A DNA stretch of 64,000 nt from Erysipelotrichaceae bacterium (GTDB taxonomy: Bacteria > Bacillota_I > Bacilli_A > Erysipelotrichales > Erysipelotrichaceae): NCBI GenBank assembly GCA_017428765.1, contig JAFRQF010000011.1, positions 62,001 to 126,000 on the forward strand. Reading direction: 5' to 3'. Each line of letters opens with the position of its first letter. The stretch's first letter is position 1. The translations under genes and the position numbers were made by a program. Under the pieces are notes generated by a model. That model was given only the letters and a program-made list of their open reading frames with translations, was not told the origin of the DNA and made no database searches. This document shows positions 17,231-24,391 of this stretch, in pieces.

Positions 17231-18670
17231 ATGAAAAAAGTAAGAACAAGATTCGCACCTAGTCCTACCGGCTACATGCACATCGGTAACCTCAGAACCG
17301 CTTTATATGCATATCTGATCGCCAAAAAAGATGACGGAGATTTCATTTTACGTATTGAAGATACCGACCAGGGCAGACTGGTGGAAGGTGCTGTCGATAT
17401 CATCTACAACACATTGAAACAATGCGGTCTTTCCCATGATGAAGGACCGGATGTCGGCGGAAACTACGGACCTTACGTACAGTCTGACCGCATGAGATCA
17501 GGCATCTATTATGAGTATGCCCACAAACTCGTTGAGATGGGCAAAGCCCATGTCTGCTTCTGCAAGGAAGAAGATATCGAGGAACAGAGAAAAGCTGCCG
17601 GCGATTCCTTCTATTTCGTCGATCCGTGCAAGCTCTTAAGCAAGGAAGAAGTTGAAAAGCGTATCGCCGATGGCGAAGCTTATGTCATCCGTCTCAACGT
17701 TGAACCGGAAGGCACGACGAGTTTTGATGATGAAGTTTATGGAAGGATCACCGTTGAAAACAAGACGCTCGATGAGATGGTCTTATTGAAATCGGACGGC
17801 TTCCCTACTTACAACTTCGCCAATGTCATCGACGACCATATGATGGACATCACCGACGTCGTAAGAGGAAACGAATACCTTTCTTCGACACCGAAATACA
17901 ATCTCATCTACCAGGCCTTCGGCTGGGATATCCCGCGTTACATCCACTGCCCGCCGGTCATGAAAGATGAGCACCAGAAGCTTTCCAAGAGAAATGGCGA
18001 TGCCTCCTTCCAGGATCTGCTGGCAAAGGGCTATCTGCCGGAAGCGATCCTCAACTATATCGCCCTTCTTGGCTGGGCACCAAGTGAAGACCGCGAGATC
18101 TATTCGCTTGATGAGCTTGCGAAAGCTTTCGATGTCAAAAGGATCGGTACGACCGGTGCCATATTCGATATCGACAAACTGACCTGGATGAACGGCGTCT
18201 ATCTCAGAAGCATGGATATGGAAAAATACTACGACCTGGTCAAACCTTATATCCAGGAAGTCATCGGTGAAGGCTATGATTACAAACTTGTCGCTGATGC
18301 GATCCATGACAGAGTCAATATCCTTTCCGAGATCAGAGATATGATCACCTTCTTCAAGGAACCGGGCGAATATGACAACGAACTGTTCTTCAACAAGAAG
18401 GCAAAGACGGATGCGGAAGTCGCAAAGACGATCTTACCGATCGTATATGATTGTCTGAGCAGTCTTGAAACATGGAACAATGAATCGATCTTTACCGTCT
18501 TATCCGAAAAAGCCAAAGAACTCGGTTACAAGAACATCACCATGATGTATCCGATGCAGGTCGCCCTTTCTTCAAGAAGCGTTGCCCCGGGCGGAGCTAC
18601 GGCGATCGCCGAGATCCTGGGCAAGGATGAATCTTTAAGAAGAATAAGAAACGGCATCGACAGACTGTGA
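17231..18670 (+). CDS. gltX: Glutamyl-tRNA synthetase
   Basis: Class I synthetase that charges tRNA-Glu. In organisms using the GatCAB route it may also mischarge tRNA-Gln. The HIGH-type motif appears as HIGN (residues 17-20) within RFAPSPTGYMHIGNLRTAL. The KMSKS-type loop is KLSKR near 250-254. The 479-residue length is normal, with a C-terminal anticodon-binding domain ending in the conserved GGATAIAEILGKDES block. It has its own promoter and terminator. Whether it is discriminating cannot be told from sequence alone. Confidence 0.96.
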   Translation: MKKVRTRFAPSPTGYMHIGNLRTALYAYLIAKKDDGDFILRIEDTDQGRLVEGAVDIIYNTLKQCGLSHDEGPDVGGNYGPYVQSDRMRSGIYYEYAHKLVEMGKAHVCFCKEEDIEEQRKAAGDSFYFVDPCKLLSKEEVEKRIADGEAYVIRLNVEPEGTTSFDDEVYGRITVENKTLDEMVLLKSDGFPTYNFANVIDDHMMDITDVVRGNEYLSSTPKYNLIYQAFGWDIPRYIHCPPVMKDEHQKLSKRNGDASFQDLLAKGYLPEAILNYIALLGWAPSEDREIYSLDELAKAFDVKRIGTTGAIFDIDKLTWMNGVYLRSMDMEKYYDLVKPYIQEVIGEGYDYKLVADAIHDRVNILSEIRDMITFFKEPGEYDNELFFNKKAKTDAEVAKTILPIVYDCLSSLETWNNESIFTVLSEKAKELGYKNITMMYPMQVALSSRSVAPGGATAIAEILGKDESLRRIRNGIDRL

Positions 18671-18687
18671 TACAGTCTGTTTTTTAT
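18660..18687 (+). terminator. Terminator overlapping the gltX stop codon
   Basis: Eight-base perfect stem ACAGACTG / CAGTCTGT with a TGATA loop and a six-T tract. The gltX TGA (18668-18670) begins the hairpin loop region. The hypB -10 follows only 14 bases after the T tract. Confidence 0.9.
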
Positions 18688-18700
18688 CGAAGGGACAACG

Positions 18701-18712
18701 TATAATTTATTT
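18701..18712 (+). promoter_or_regulatory. hypB -10 element, predicted leaderless start
   Basis: TATAAT at 18701-18706 is followed by exactly six bases (TTATTT) and the hypB ATG. Normal -10 to +1 geometry would put transcription initiation on the A of AUG. There is no Shine-Dalgarno sequence. Confidence 0.6.
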
Positions 18713-19387
18713 ATGAATGAAGTAAGAATAATCGAAGTAAAACAGTCTGTTTTCGCCTCAAACGAAAGACGGGCCGATGAGCTGCGCAAGGAACTGAAAG
18801 AAAAGAAAGTCTTCCTGCTCAACGTCATGTCTTCCCCGGGTTCGGGCAAGACGACGACGCTGACCGGCATCATCAATCGTCTGAAAGATGAATTCAGGAT
18901 CGGCGTCATGGAAGCTGACATCGATTCGGATGTCGACGCAAGGACGATCTCGAAGAACACCGGCGTGGAAGCCGTACAGCTTCATACGGGCGGCATGTGC
19001 CATCTGGATTCCGATATGACAAGACAAGGAATCGAATCGTTCGGCGATTACAGCCGTTTCGATCTGATCATCCTGGAGAATGTTGGAAATCTGGTCTGCC
19101 CTGCCGAATTTGATACCGGTGCTGTAAAGAACATGTGCATCCTCTCCGTTCCGGAGGGCGATGACAAACCTTTGAAATATCCTTTGATGTTTGAAGTATC
19201 CAACTTCGTGCTCATCAACAAGATCGATGTCGCTCCTTATTTCGACTTCGATATGAACAGATGCAAAGAAAATATCGCCTACCGCAATCCGATGGCCGAC
19301 ATCTTCGAAGTCTGTGCCAAGGATGGCAGAGGTTTGGATGAAGTTGCCGCCTACATCAGAGAACAGATAAAAGAATGGAGTAGATAA
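18713..19387 (+). CDS. hypB: HypB-family nickel-insertion GTPase
   Basis: G3E GTPase that, with HypA, delivers Ni(II) to a target enzyme, classically [NiFe]-hydrogenase. The P-loop SPGSGKTT is at residues 41-48, NKID at 169-172, and the conserved DSDVDA block near 71-76. The interfacial metal site is intact, with Cys96-His97 (GGMCHLD) and Cys129 (GNLVCPAEF). The N-terminal His-rich or CxxCGC nickel store found in some HypBs is absent. Its TAA overlaps the next start codon (TAATG). No hydrogenase structural gene or hypCDEF lies in the window, so the nickel client is unknown. Confidence 0.92.
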   Translation: MNEVRIIEVKQSVFASNERRADELRKELKEKKVFLLNVMSSPGSGKTTTLTGIINRLKDEFRIGVMEADIDSDVDARTISKNTGVEAVQLHTGGMCHLDSDMTRQGIESFGDYSRFDLIILENVGNLVCPAEFDTGAVKNMCILSVPEGDDKPLKYPLMFEVSNFVLINKIDVAPYFDFDMNRCKENIAYRNPMADIFEVCAKDGRGLDEVAAYIREQIKEWSR

Positions 19388-22245
19388 TGCCTGAAATGTC
19401 AAAAGCGTACACTCCCCGCTATATGGGAGAAGAAAAACCAAGTGAAAAGATCTTAGCTTTAGGCAAGAAGATCACCGATGTTGCCAAACACAAGCTTTTC
19501 GGCATTACTGCCAACGATCCGGAATACTGGGGCTTACGTACCATCTGTACCGATGAGATGGCCGATATCGCCTTGAAGATGAAAGTCAGAGCTCACTACA
19601 CCCTTGACGAGATGGTCAAGCTCACCGGCAGAAACAAGGAAGAGCTCGAACCGATCTTAGAGACGATGGCACACCGCGGTCTTCTGGAATTTGACTATGG
19701 CGATAACTTCGACAAGAACGGCGAGATCAAAGGCGCACCGCGCATCAAGCGCTACCAGCTGCCAAGATTCGTCCCGGGTTCTGCCGAATTCACCAACATG
19801 CTGAAGGAACAGATCGATGAGTTCCCGGAACTGGCACAGTTTTTTGAAAGGATGACTTTCATCCCTCTGGCAGGTATCACGGAAATGGTCCCGCCGGGCG
19901 GTGCCGGTATCGGCATGCATGTCATCCCGGTCGAAAAAGCGATCTCGATGGAAAACAAGTCGGCGGATATCGAACATATCTCCCACTGGCTCAAGAAATA
20001 CGAAGGACACTTAGGCGTAGGCATCTGTTCCTGCCGTTATGGCCGTGCAAAGCTGGGCGAAGGATCGGGCGATTCCTGCGAAGACTGGTGTATCGGTGTC
20101 GGCGATATGGCCGATTATCTGCGAGAGACCGGCAAAGGCCACGACATCACCTATGAAGAGGCTTTGCAGATCTTACAGAATGCCGAAGACAACGGTTTCG
20201 TTCACCAGATCACCAATATCGATGGCGAAGACAAGATCTTCGCGATCTGCAACTGCAACGTCAACATCTGTAATGCCTTAAGGACATCACAGCTTTTCAA
20301 TACCCCTAACCTTTCCAGAAGTGCCTATACGGCAAAAGTCGATCCGAAGAACTGTGTCGCCTGCGGCAAGTGTGTCGAATACTGCCCGGCCGGTGCGGTG
20401 AAGCTCGGACAGAAGCTCTGTACGAAAAACGGGCCTGTCGTTTACCCGAAACACGAACTTCCGGATCATATGGCCTGGGGCGAAGACAAGTGGGATGAAG
20501 ATTACCGCGACAACAACCGCATCAACTGCTACGATACCGGTACGGCGCCATGCAAGACGGCCTGCCCTGCCCATATCGCCATCCAGGGTTATCTCAAGCT
20601 CGCTTCCCAGGGCCGTTACAGAGATGCTCTGGCTCTGATCAAGAAAGACAATCCGTTCCCTGCCATCTGCGGAAGAGTCTGCAACAAACGCTGCGAAGAC
20701 GCATGTACGAGAGGTCTTTTCGATAAAGCCGTCTCTATCGATGCGGTCAAGAAATACATCGCGGAAAAAGACCTGGATGCGGATACACGCTATATCCCGA
20801 AAGTCGTCATCCCTTCCAACGTCGAAGATCATTGGACGCAGAAGATCGCCATCATCGGTGCCGGTCCTGCTGGACTTTCCTGTGCCTACTATCTGGCACT
20901 CAAAGGCTATCGTCCGACCGTCTTTGAAAGAAACGCGAAACCGGGCGGCATGATGCGCTATGGCATCCCTTCTTACAAGCTTGAAAAAGATGTCATCGAT
21001 GCGGAGATCGAAGTTTTGAAAGCCATCGGTGTAAAGATCAGATGCGGTGTCGATGTCGGAAAGGACGTCACTCTCGATGATCTCAGGAAACAGGGCTACA
21101 AGGCCTTCTATATCGCGATCGGTGCGCAAGGCGGTAAGCTGCCGGGCATCGAGAACGAAAACGCAAAAGATACCTATATCGCTGTCGACTTCTTAAGGAA
21201 AGTCTCGGAAAACGAGAATATGAAGCTTGAAGGCAAGACAATCGTCATCGGCGGCGGCAATGTCGCGATCGACTGTGCAAGAAGCGCACACCGTATAGGC
21301 AGCCGCAACATCGAGATGTACTGTCTGGAATCAAGAGATACGATGCCTGCCTCCAAAGAAGAAGTTGCGGAAGCGGAAGAAGAAAACATCACTATCAACA
21401 ACGGCTGGGGTCCGAAAGAGATCCGTCTCAATTCCGATGGAACGATCAAGGATGTCGTCTTCAAGAGATGCCTGTCCACTCTGGATGAAAACGGAAAGTT
21501 CAATCCGGTCTATGATGAGGAAGATATCACGATCGTACCGGCAGATCATGTCATCTATGCGATCGGTCAGTCTGTCGTCTGGGGCGATCTGTTAAAAGGA
21601 AGCAAGGTCGAATTCTGGCATGGCAACTACCCTGTCGCTGATGCTCTGACCTATCAGACGGCACAGGAAGATGTCTTTGTCGGCGGTGATGTCTATACGG
21701 GTCCGAAATTTGTCATCGATGCGATCGAAGCCGGCCATCAGGCTGCCGATTCCTTACACAGATTCGTTCAGCCGGGCACTTCGATGACTATCGGTAAGAA
21801 CAGAAGACAATTCGTCATGCTGGACAAGGATAACATCGATGTGGCTGATTACGATCATGCACAAAGACAATATGCCGGTATGGATGAAAGCATCGACTAC
21901 AAGAACTCCTTCAGAGATGCTCATAAGACCCTCACAGAGGAACAGGTAAAGATTGAAACTTCCAGATGTCTGTCATGCGGTGCTTCCGTAGTCGACGAGA
22001 ACAAATGTATCGGATGCGGCGTCTGTACGACGAAGTGCGAATTCGATGCGATCCATCTGTTCAGAGATCATCCGGAGAATTCCACGATGATCAAGACGGA
22101 AGACAAGTTCAAAGCGATCATTCCTTACGCTTTGAAGCGTGAAGTCAAGATCCTTTTCGGTAATAAGACACCGGAAGAAAAAGAATCCGCTAAAAAACAC
22201 GCGGAATGGAAGAAAGCAAAGAAAGAAGCCGGAAAGAATGCATGA
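19387..22245 (+). CDS. Large iron-sulfur / GltD-like NAD(P)H flavoprotein between hypB and hypA
   Basis: A 952-residue fusion. Residues ~1-300 form a region with a winged-helix look (DEMVKLTGRNKEELEPILETMAHRGLL). This is followed by Cys clusters CSCR...CEDWC near 214-236 and CNCNVNIC near 288-295. A ferredoxin motif CVACGKCVEYCP lies near 322-333. A glutamate-synthase-small-subunit-like module follows, with Cys clusters CKTACPAH near 387 and CGRVCNKRCEDAC near 427. Its FAD site is IIGAGPAGLSC near 489 and its NAD(P) site is VIGGGNVAIDCARS near 620. A C-terminal cluster CLSCG...CIGCGVCTTKC lies near 861-885. It probably moves electrons between NAD(P)H and several Fe-S centres. Substrate unknown. 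It overlaps hypB by one base and hypA by eight, so it is part of the same unit. Confidence 0.85.
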   Translation: MPEMSKAYTPRYMGEEKPSEKILALGKKITDVAKHKLFGITANDPEYWGLRTICTDEMADIALKMKVRAHYTLDEMVKLTGRNKEELEPILETMAHRGLLEFDYGDNFDKNGEIKGAPRIKRYQLPRFVPGSAEFTNMLKEQIDEFPELAQFFERMTFIPLAGITEMVPPGGAGIGMHVIPVEKAISMENKSADIEHISHWLKKYEGHLGVGICSCRYGRAKLGEGSGDSCEDWCIGVGDMADYLRETGKGHDITYEEALQILQNAEDNGFVHQITNIDGEDKIFAICNCNVNICNALRTSQLFNTPNLSRSAYTAKVDPKNCVACGKCVEYCPAGAVKLGQKLCTKNGPVVYPKHELPDHMAWGEDKWDEDYRDNNRINCYDTGTAPCKTACPAHIAIQGYLKLASQGRYRDALALIKKDNPFPAICGRVCNKRCEDACTRGLFDKAVSIDAVKKYIAEKDLDADTRYIPKVVIPSNVEDHWTQKIAIIGAGPAGLSCAYYLALKGYRPTVFERNAKPGGMMRYGIPSYKLEKDVIDAEIEVLKAIGVKIRCGVDVGKDVTLDDLRKQGYKAFYIAIGAQGGKLPGIENENAKDTYIAVDFLRKVSENENMKLEGKTIVIGGGNVAIDCARSAHRIGSRNIEMYCLESRDTMPASKEEVAEAEEENITINNGWGPKEIRLNSDGTIKDVVFKRCLSTLDENGKFNPVYDEEDITIVPADHVIYAIGQSVVWGDLLKGSKVEFWHGNYPVADALTYQTAQEDVFVGGDVYTGPKFVIDAIEAGHQAADSLHRFVQPGTSMTIGKNRRQFVMLDKDNIDVADYDHAQRQYAGMDESIDYKNSFRDAHKTLTEEQVKIETSRCLSCGASVVDENKCIGCGVCTTKCEFDAIHLFRDHPENSTMIKTEDKFKAIIPYALKREVKILFGNKTPEEKESAKKHAEWKKAKKEAGKNA

Positions 22246-22582
22246 GCTCGGTGTCGTGTTTCATGTGATCGATGAGGTGGAAGAACTTGCGAAACAGAAC
22301 GATGTAAAACACATCAATTCCGTGACATTACAGATCGGGACGGTGACCGGGATCATTCCCGATTACCTGACCGACTGCTTCAACTGGGCCGTCAGCAAAC
22401 ATGAGCTTATGACCGATTGCAAGCTGAAGATCGAAAAGATCGAAGCGATCACCCATTGTAATGCATGCGGAAAAGATTACAATACGATCGTTTACGGCAA
22501 GACTTGCCCGCATTGCAAGAGCGAAGACACCTATCTGCTTCAGGGAAATGAATTTATGATAAAAGAAATGGAAGTCATCTGA
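22238..22582 (+). CDS. hypA: HypA-family nickel metallochaperone
   Basis: Partner of HypB in nickel delivery. The 114-residue protein starts MHELG, giving the N-terminal Met-His-Glu nickel site, and has a zinc-ribbon with Cys74-xx-Cys77 and Cys90-xx-Cys93. The start is fixed by that MHE motif, eight bases inside the end of the flavoprotein gene, with a GGAAAG element upstream. The gene order hypB-flavoprotein-hypA, without other hyp genes, is unusual for a hydrogenase maturation cluster. Confidence 0.93.
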   Translation: MHELGVVFHVIDEVEELAKQNDVKHINSVTLQIGTVTGIIPDYLTDCFNWAVSKHELMTDCKLKIEKIEAITHCNACGKDYNTIVYGKTCPHCKSEDTYLLQGNEFMIKEMEVI

Positions 22583-22595
22583 CTTCCATTTTGTA
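22562..22595. terminator. Bidirectional terminator between hypA and tRNA-Glu
   Basis: Twelve-base perfect stem AAATGGAAGTCA / TGACTTCCATTT around a TC loop. It is followed by T residues on the plus strand and by TTTCTTTT on the minus strand. The hypA TGA (22580-22582) starts the 3' arm. It ends both the hypA transcript and the convergent rplT-tRNA transcript. Confidence 0.88.
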
Positions 22596-22601
22596 TTCAT
22601 A

Positions 22602-22677
22602 TGGTGATCAGTACGGGATTCGAACCCGTGAGTGTCGCCTTGAGAGGGCGATGTGTTAACCGTTTCACCAACTGACC
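22602..22677 (-). tRNA. tRNA-Glu (anticodon CUC)
   Basis: A 76-base cloverleaf. Acceptor arms are GGTCAGT / ACTGATC, discriminator A, and CCA is encoded. The D-stem is GTG/CAC, the anticodon stem TCGCC / GGCGA with loop CTCTCAA, so the anticodon is CTC. The T-arm ACGGG-TTCGAAT-CCCGT is intact. It reads GAG codons. It lies directly downstream of rplT, so it may be cut from the infC-rpmI-rplT transcript. Confidence 0.95.
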
Positions 22678-22678
22678 A

Positions 22679-22698
22679 TGAAGGAGCATACGCTCCTT
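22679..22698 (-). other. Hairpin between rplT and tRNA-Glu
   Basis: Inverted repeat AAGGAGC / GCTCCTT with a GTAT loop and no T tract in the reading direction. It could be a processing site between the mRNA and the tRNA, or a weak pause site. It does not look like an intrinsic terminator. Confidence 0.5.
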
Positions 22699-22715
22699 GT
22701 ATTTCTATTTTACTA

Positions 22716-23144
22716 CTATTCTGCAGCTTCTGCTTCAACTTTTTCAGTTTCTGCAGCTTTCTTGGAAGCTTTCTTCGCCTTGACGGTCTCGACCTTGCCT
22801 GCTTTTGCAGTATCGCAGATCTTAGCGAAATCTTCCGGATTGTGGATGGCGATCTCGGAGAGCATCTTTCTGTTGACAGCGACGCCTGCTTCCTTAAGAC
22901 CGTGCATCAGTCTGGAGTAAGATAAGCCGTTCATTCTTGCGGCAGCGTTGATCCTGGCGATCCAGAGCTTGCGCATATCTCTCTTGAGCTGTCTTCTGTG
23001 GATGTAAGCATACTTCCAGGAATGCATGACCTGCTCATGAGCGGTCCTGTATAATAAGTGCTTGGATCCGAAATAGCCGGACGCAGCCTTTAAGATCTTC
23101 TTTCTTCTGTTCCTTGTAGGAGTTGATCCTTTTACTCTAGCCAT
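22716..23144 (-). CDS. rplT: Ribosomal protein bL20 with acidic/Ala-Lys C-terminal tail
   Basis: Early 50S assembly protein that binds 23S rRNA domains I/II and often represses its own operon through the infC leader. The canonical core ([68 protein letters not shown]) is complete. The ~118-residue family length is exceeded by about 24 residues of Lys/Ala/Glu-rich tail ([21 protein letters not shown]). The tail is probably disordered. It is the third gene of infC-rpmI-rplT. Confidence 0.96.
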   Translation of the reverse strand: MARVKGSTPTRNRRKKILKAASGYFGSKHLLYRTAHEQVMHSWKYAYIHRRQLKRDMRKLWIARINAAARMNGLSYSRLMHGLKEAGVAVNRKMLSEIAIHNPEDFAKICDTAKAGKVETVKAKKASKKAAETEKVEAEAAE

Positions 23145-23157
23145 TATCTTCTACCCC

Positions 23158-23352
23158 CTATCCCTGTAATAATTCTCTGTCTCTCTTGACATCAGTAGGA
23201 TGAACCAGAGATGGCTTGTGTAAGTGCTTGTTCTGTTTGTGTGTCTTGTTTGTTGCAAAGTGAGAAGTATAGTTCGAATACTTTCTTAATTTGCCTGTTC
23301 CGGTAACTTTGACTCTTTTTGCAAAAGTCTTTTTTGTCTTCATTTTTGGCAT
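23158..23352 (-). CDS. rpmI: Ribosomal protein bL35
   Basis: A 64-residue basic protein of the large subunit. The family sequence MPKMKTKKTFAKRVKVTGTGKLRK and the Lys/His-rich C-terminus are evident. It lies 13 bases upstream of rplT and 12 bases downstream of infC, in the conserved infC-rpmI-rplT operon. A GGAGGA element precedes the ATG. Confidence 0.97.
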   Translation of the reverse strand: MPKMKTKKTFAKRVKVTGTGKLRKYSNYTSHFATNKTHKQNKHLHKPSLVHPTDVKRDRELLQG

Positions 23353-23364
23353 TTTATCTTCCTC

Positions 23365-23889
23365 CTATTTCTTTTTAGGTGTTAAAACACAAGACATGAT
23401 GTTGCCTTCGAGTTTCGGCGTCTTGTCGACATTGGAGATATCGGAAAGCTTTTCAATGAATTCGTTCATGATCTTCATACCGACTTCCTGGCGGGTCATC
23501 ATCCTTCCTCTGAAACGCATGTCGATCTTCACTTTCATACCGGATTCCAGCCACTTGCGTGCCTGTTTCATCTTGGTATCGAAGTCGTGCGTATCAATGA
23601 CAGGAGATAAACGAAGAGGTTTGATCTCGGTGTTCTGCTGATTGCGCTTAGCTTCTTTTGCTTTCTTCTGTGCTTCGAAACGGAACTTTCCGTAATCCAG
23701 TATCTTACATACCGGCGGCTGTGCGTTCGGAGCAACGCAATACAGATCCAGATCTGCATCGTAAGCAATCTGTAATGCCTCGTTTCTCGACATTACTCCC
23801 AGTTGGCCTCCATCTTGGCCGATGACCATAACTTCTCTGAAACAGATCGCTTCATTCACAAGGTCATCATTTCCACGTTTTCTTGTTAT
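23365..23889 (-). CDS. infC: Translation initiation factor IF-3, probable AUA start
   Basis: Binds the 30S subunit and enforces start-codon and initiator-tRNA fidelity. The N-domain (LVNEAICFREVMVIGQDGGQLGVMSRNEAL), the VAPNAQPPVCKILDYGKFRFE linker block and the C-domain (RMMTRQEVGMKIMNEF) are typical. The only conventional start is GTG 23859. It has no ribosome-binding site and would trim the residues before INE/VNE that homologues have. Ten codons upstream, ATA (23889-23887) is preceded at 9 bases by GGGGG. Rare AUU/AUC/AUA starts are classic for infC because IF-3 discriminates against them to regulate itself. I therefore annotate a 174-residue protein from ATA. Confidence 0.88.
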   Translation of the reverse strand: MTRKRGNDDLVNEAICFREVMVIGQDGGQLGVMSRNEALQIAYDADLDLYCVAPNAQPPVCKILDYGKFRFEAQKKAKEAKRNQQNTEIKPLRLSPVIDTHDFDTKMKQARKWLESGMKVKIDMRFRGRMMTRQEVGMKIMNEFIEKLSDISNVDKTPKLEGNIMSCVLTPKKK

Positions 23890-23903
23890 AGTTTTATACC
23901 CCC

Positions 23904-24030
23904 ATAATTAAATAAAAAGTGAGACAAAGCCCACTCAAATATCGTTACACATCTGTAGCAATATGTTTACCCAGGTCCTTAAGGACGTCAGGTGAGAAGT
24001 GGTCTTCTGCTTTCTACATACTTTTTATTA
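23904..24030 (-). ncRNA. infC-operon leader (L20-leader-like) with attenuator
   Basis: About 130 bases of untranslated leader. It contains the stretch AGACCACTTCTCACCTGACG, and GTCCTTAAGGAC forms a perfect palindrome just after it. Near infC a six-base stem AGTGGG / CTCACT is followed by TTTTTATTT, an intrinsic terminator placed before the coding region. This layout matches ribosomal-protein L20 leaders of Bacillota (Rfam RF00558), where L20 binding favours premature termination. Assignment to that family is from memory of the motif pattern. Confidence 0.72.
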
Positions 24031-24037
24031 CCTGTTT

Positions 24038-24066
24038 ATTTAAGCATATTCCCTTTGAAAAGTCAA
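24038..24066 (-). promoter_or_regulatory. infC-rpmI-rplT promoter
   Basis: On the minus strand TTGACT (24066-24061), 17 bases, then TTAAAT (24043-24038). Transcription would start just upstream of the attenuator leader. It is the best-formed -35 among the minus-strand promoters here. Confidence 0.7.
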
Positions 24067-24125
24067 AGAAATTCGGCTTTTATGTGTGTTTTTCATATTA
24101 TAAGTCCCCTTTTTCCCTCTTCCTG

Positions 24126-24155
24126 TTGACATATCGCAGGAAAAGATTGTATAAA
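24126..24155 (+). promoter_or_regulatory. Promoter of the lysine-riboswitch transporter operon
   Basis: Consensus TTGACA (24126-24131), 18 bases, then TATAAA (24150-24155), directly upstream of the riboswitch. Confidence 0.8.
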
Positions 24156-24175
24156 TAGATTCGTAAAAAATCTGT

Positions 24176-24331
24176 GTATAGAGGTAGCGGTGCAGATCAG
24201 TACTTTGCGGAGCCGGCAGGCTTTGAAACAAAGGAAAGGCAATCACCGCCGAACGTATCATCTGGCATGGATGATGCGTGGGGCTTAGGGAAATACCTTA
24301 AGCACTCCTTCGCAAGAAGAGGCGCTATTAC
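24176..24331 (+). ncRNA. Lysine riboswitch (L box)
   Basis: The conserved lysine-aptamer elements occur in order: AGAGGTAGCG (5' strand of P1), GCAGATCAGTA (kink-turn/loop-E region), GGAAAGGC...GCCGAA, CTGG, then GGGGCTTA...TAAGCACTCC and GGCGCTATTAC closing P1 (TAGCG pairs with CGCTA). When lysine binds, P1 is stabilised and the downstream terminator forms, switching off the ABC transporter. Confidence 0.9.
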
Positions 24332-24343
24332 TTTCGATGGGAT

Positions 24344-24375
24344 ATCGTATGTGATAGTGCATACGATTTTTTATT
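24344..24375 (+). terminator. Riboswitch-controlled terminator
   Basis: Perfect eight-base stem ATCGTATG / CATACGAT with an eight-base loop, followed by TTTTTTATT. It sits between the lysine aptamer and the ribosome-binding site, so it is the expression platform. Confidence 0.88.
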
Positions 24376-24391
24376 GAAAGGAAGAAAAATA

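Noticed and set aside
20287..21129. A 280-codon open frame opposite the flavoprotein gene
   Set aside because: Mirror of a well-supported coding region with FAD and NAD(P) motifs. No start signals.
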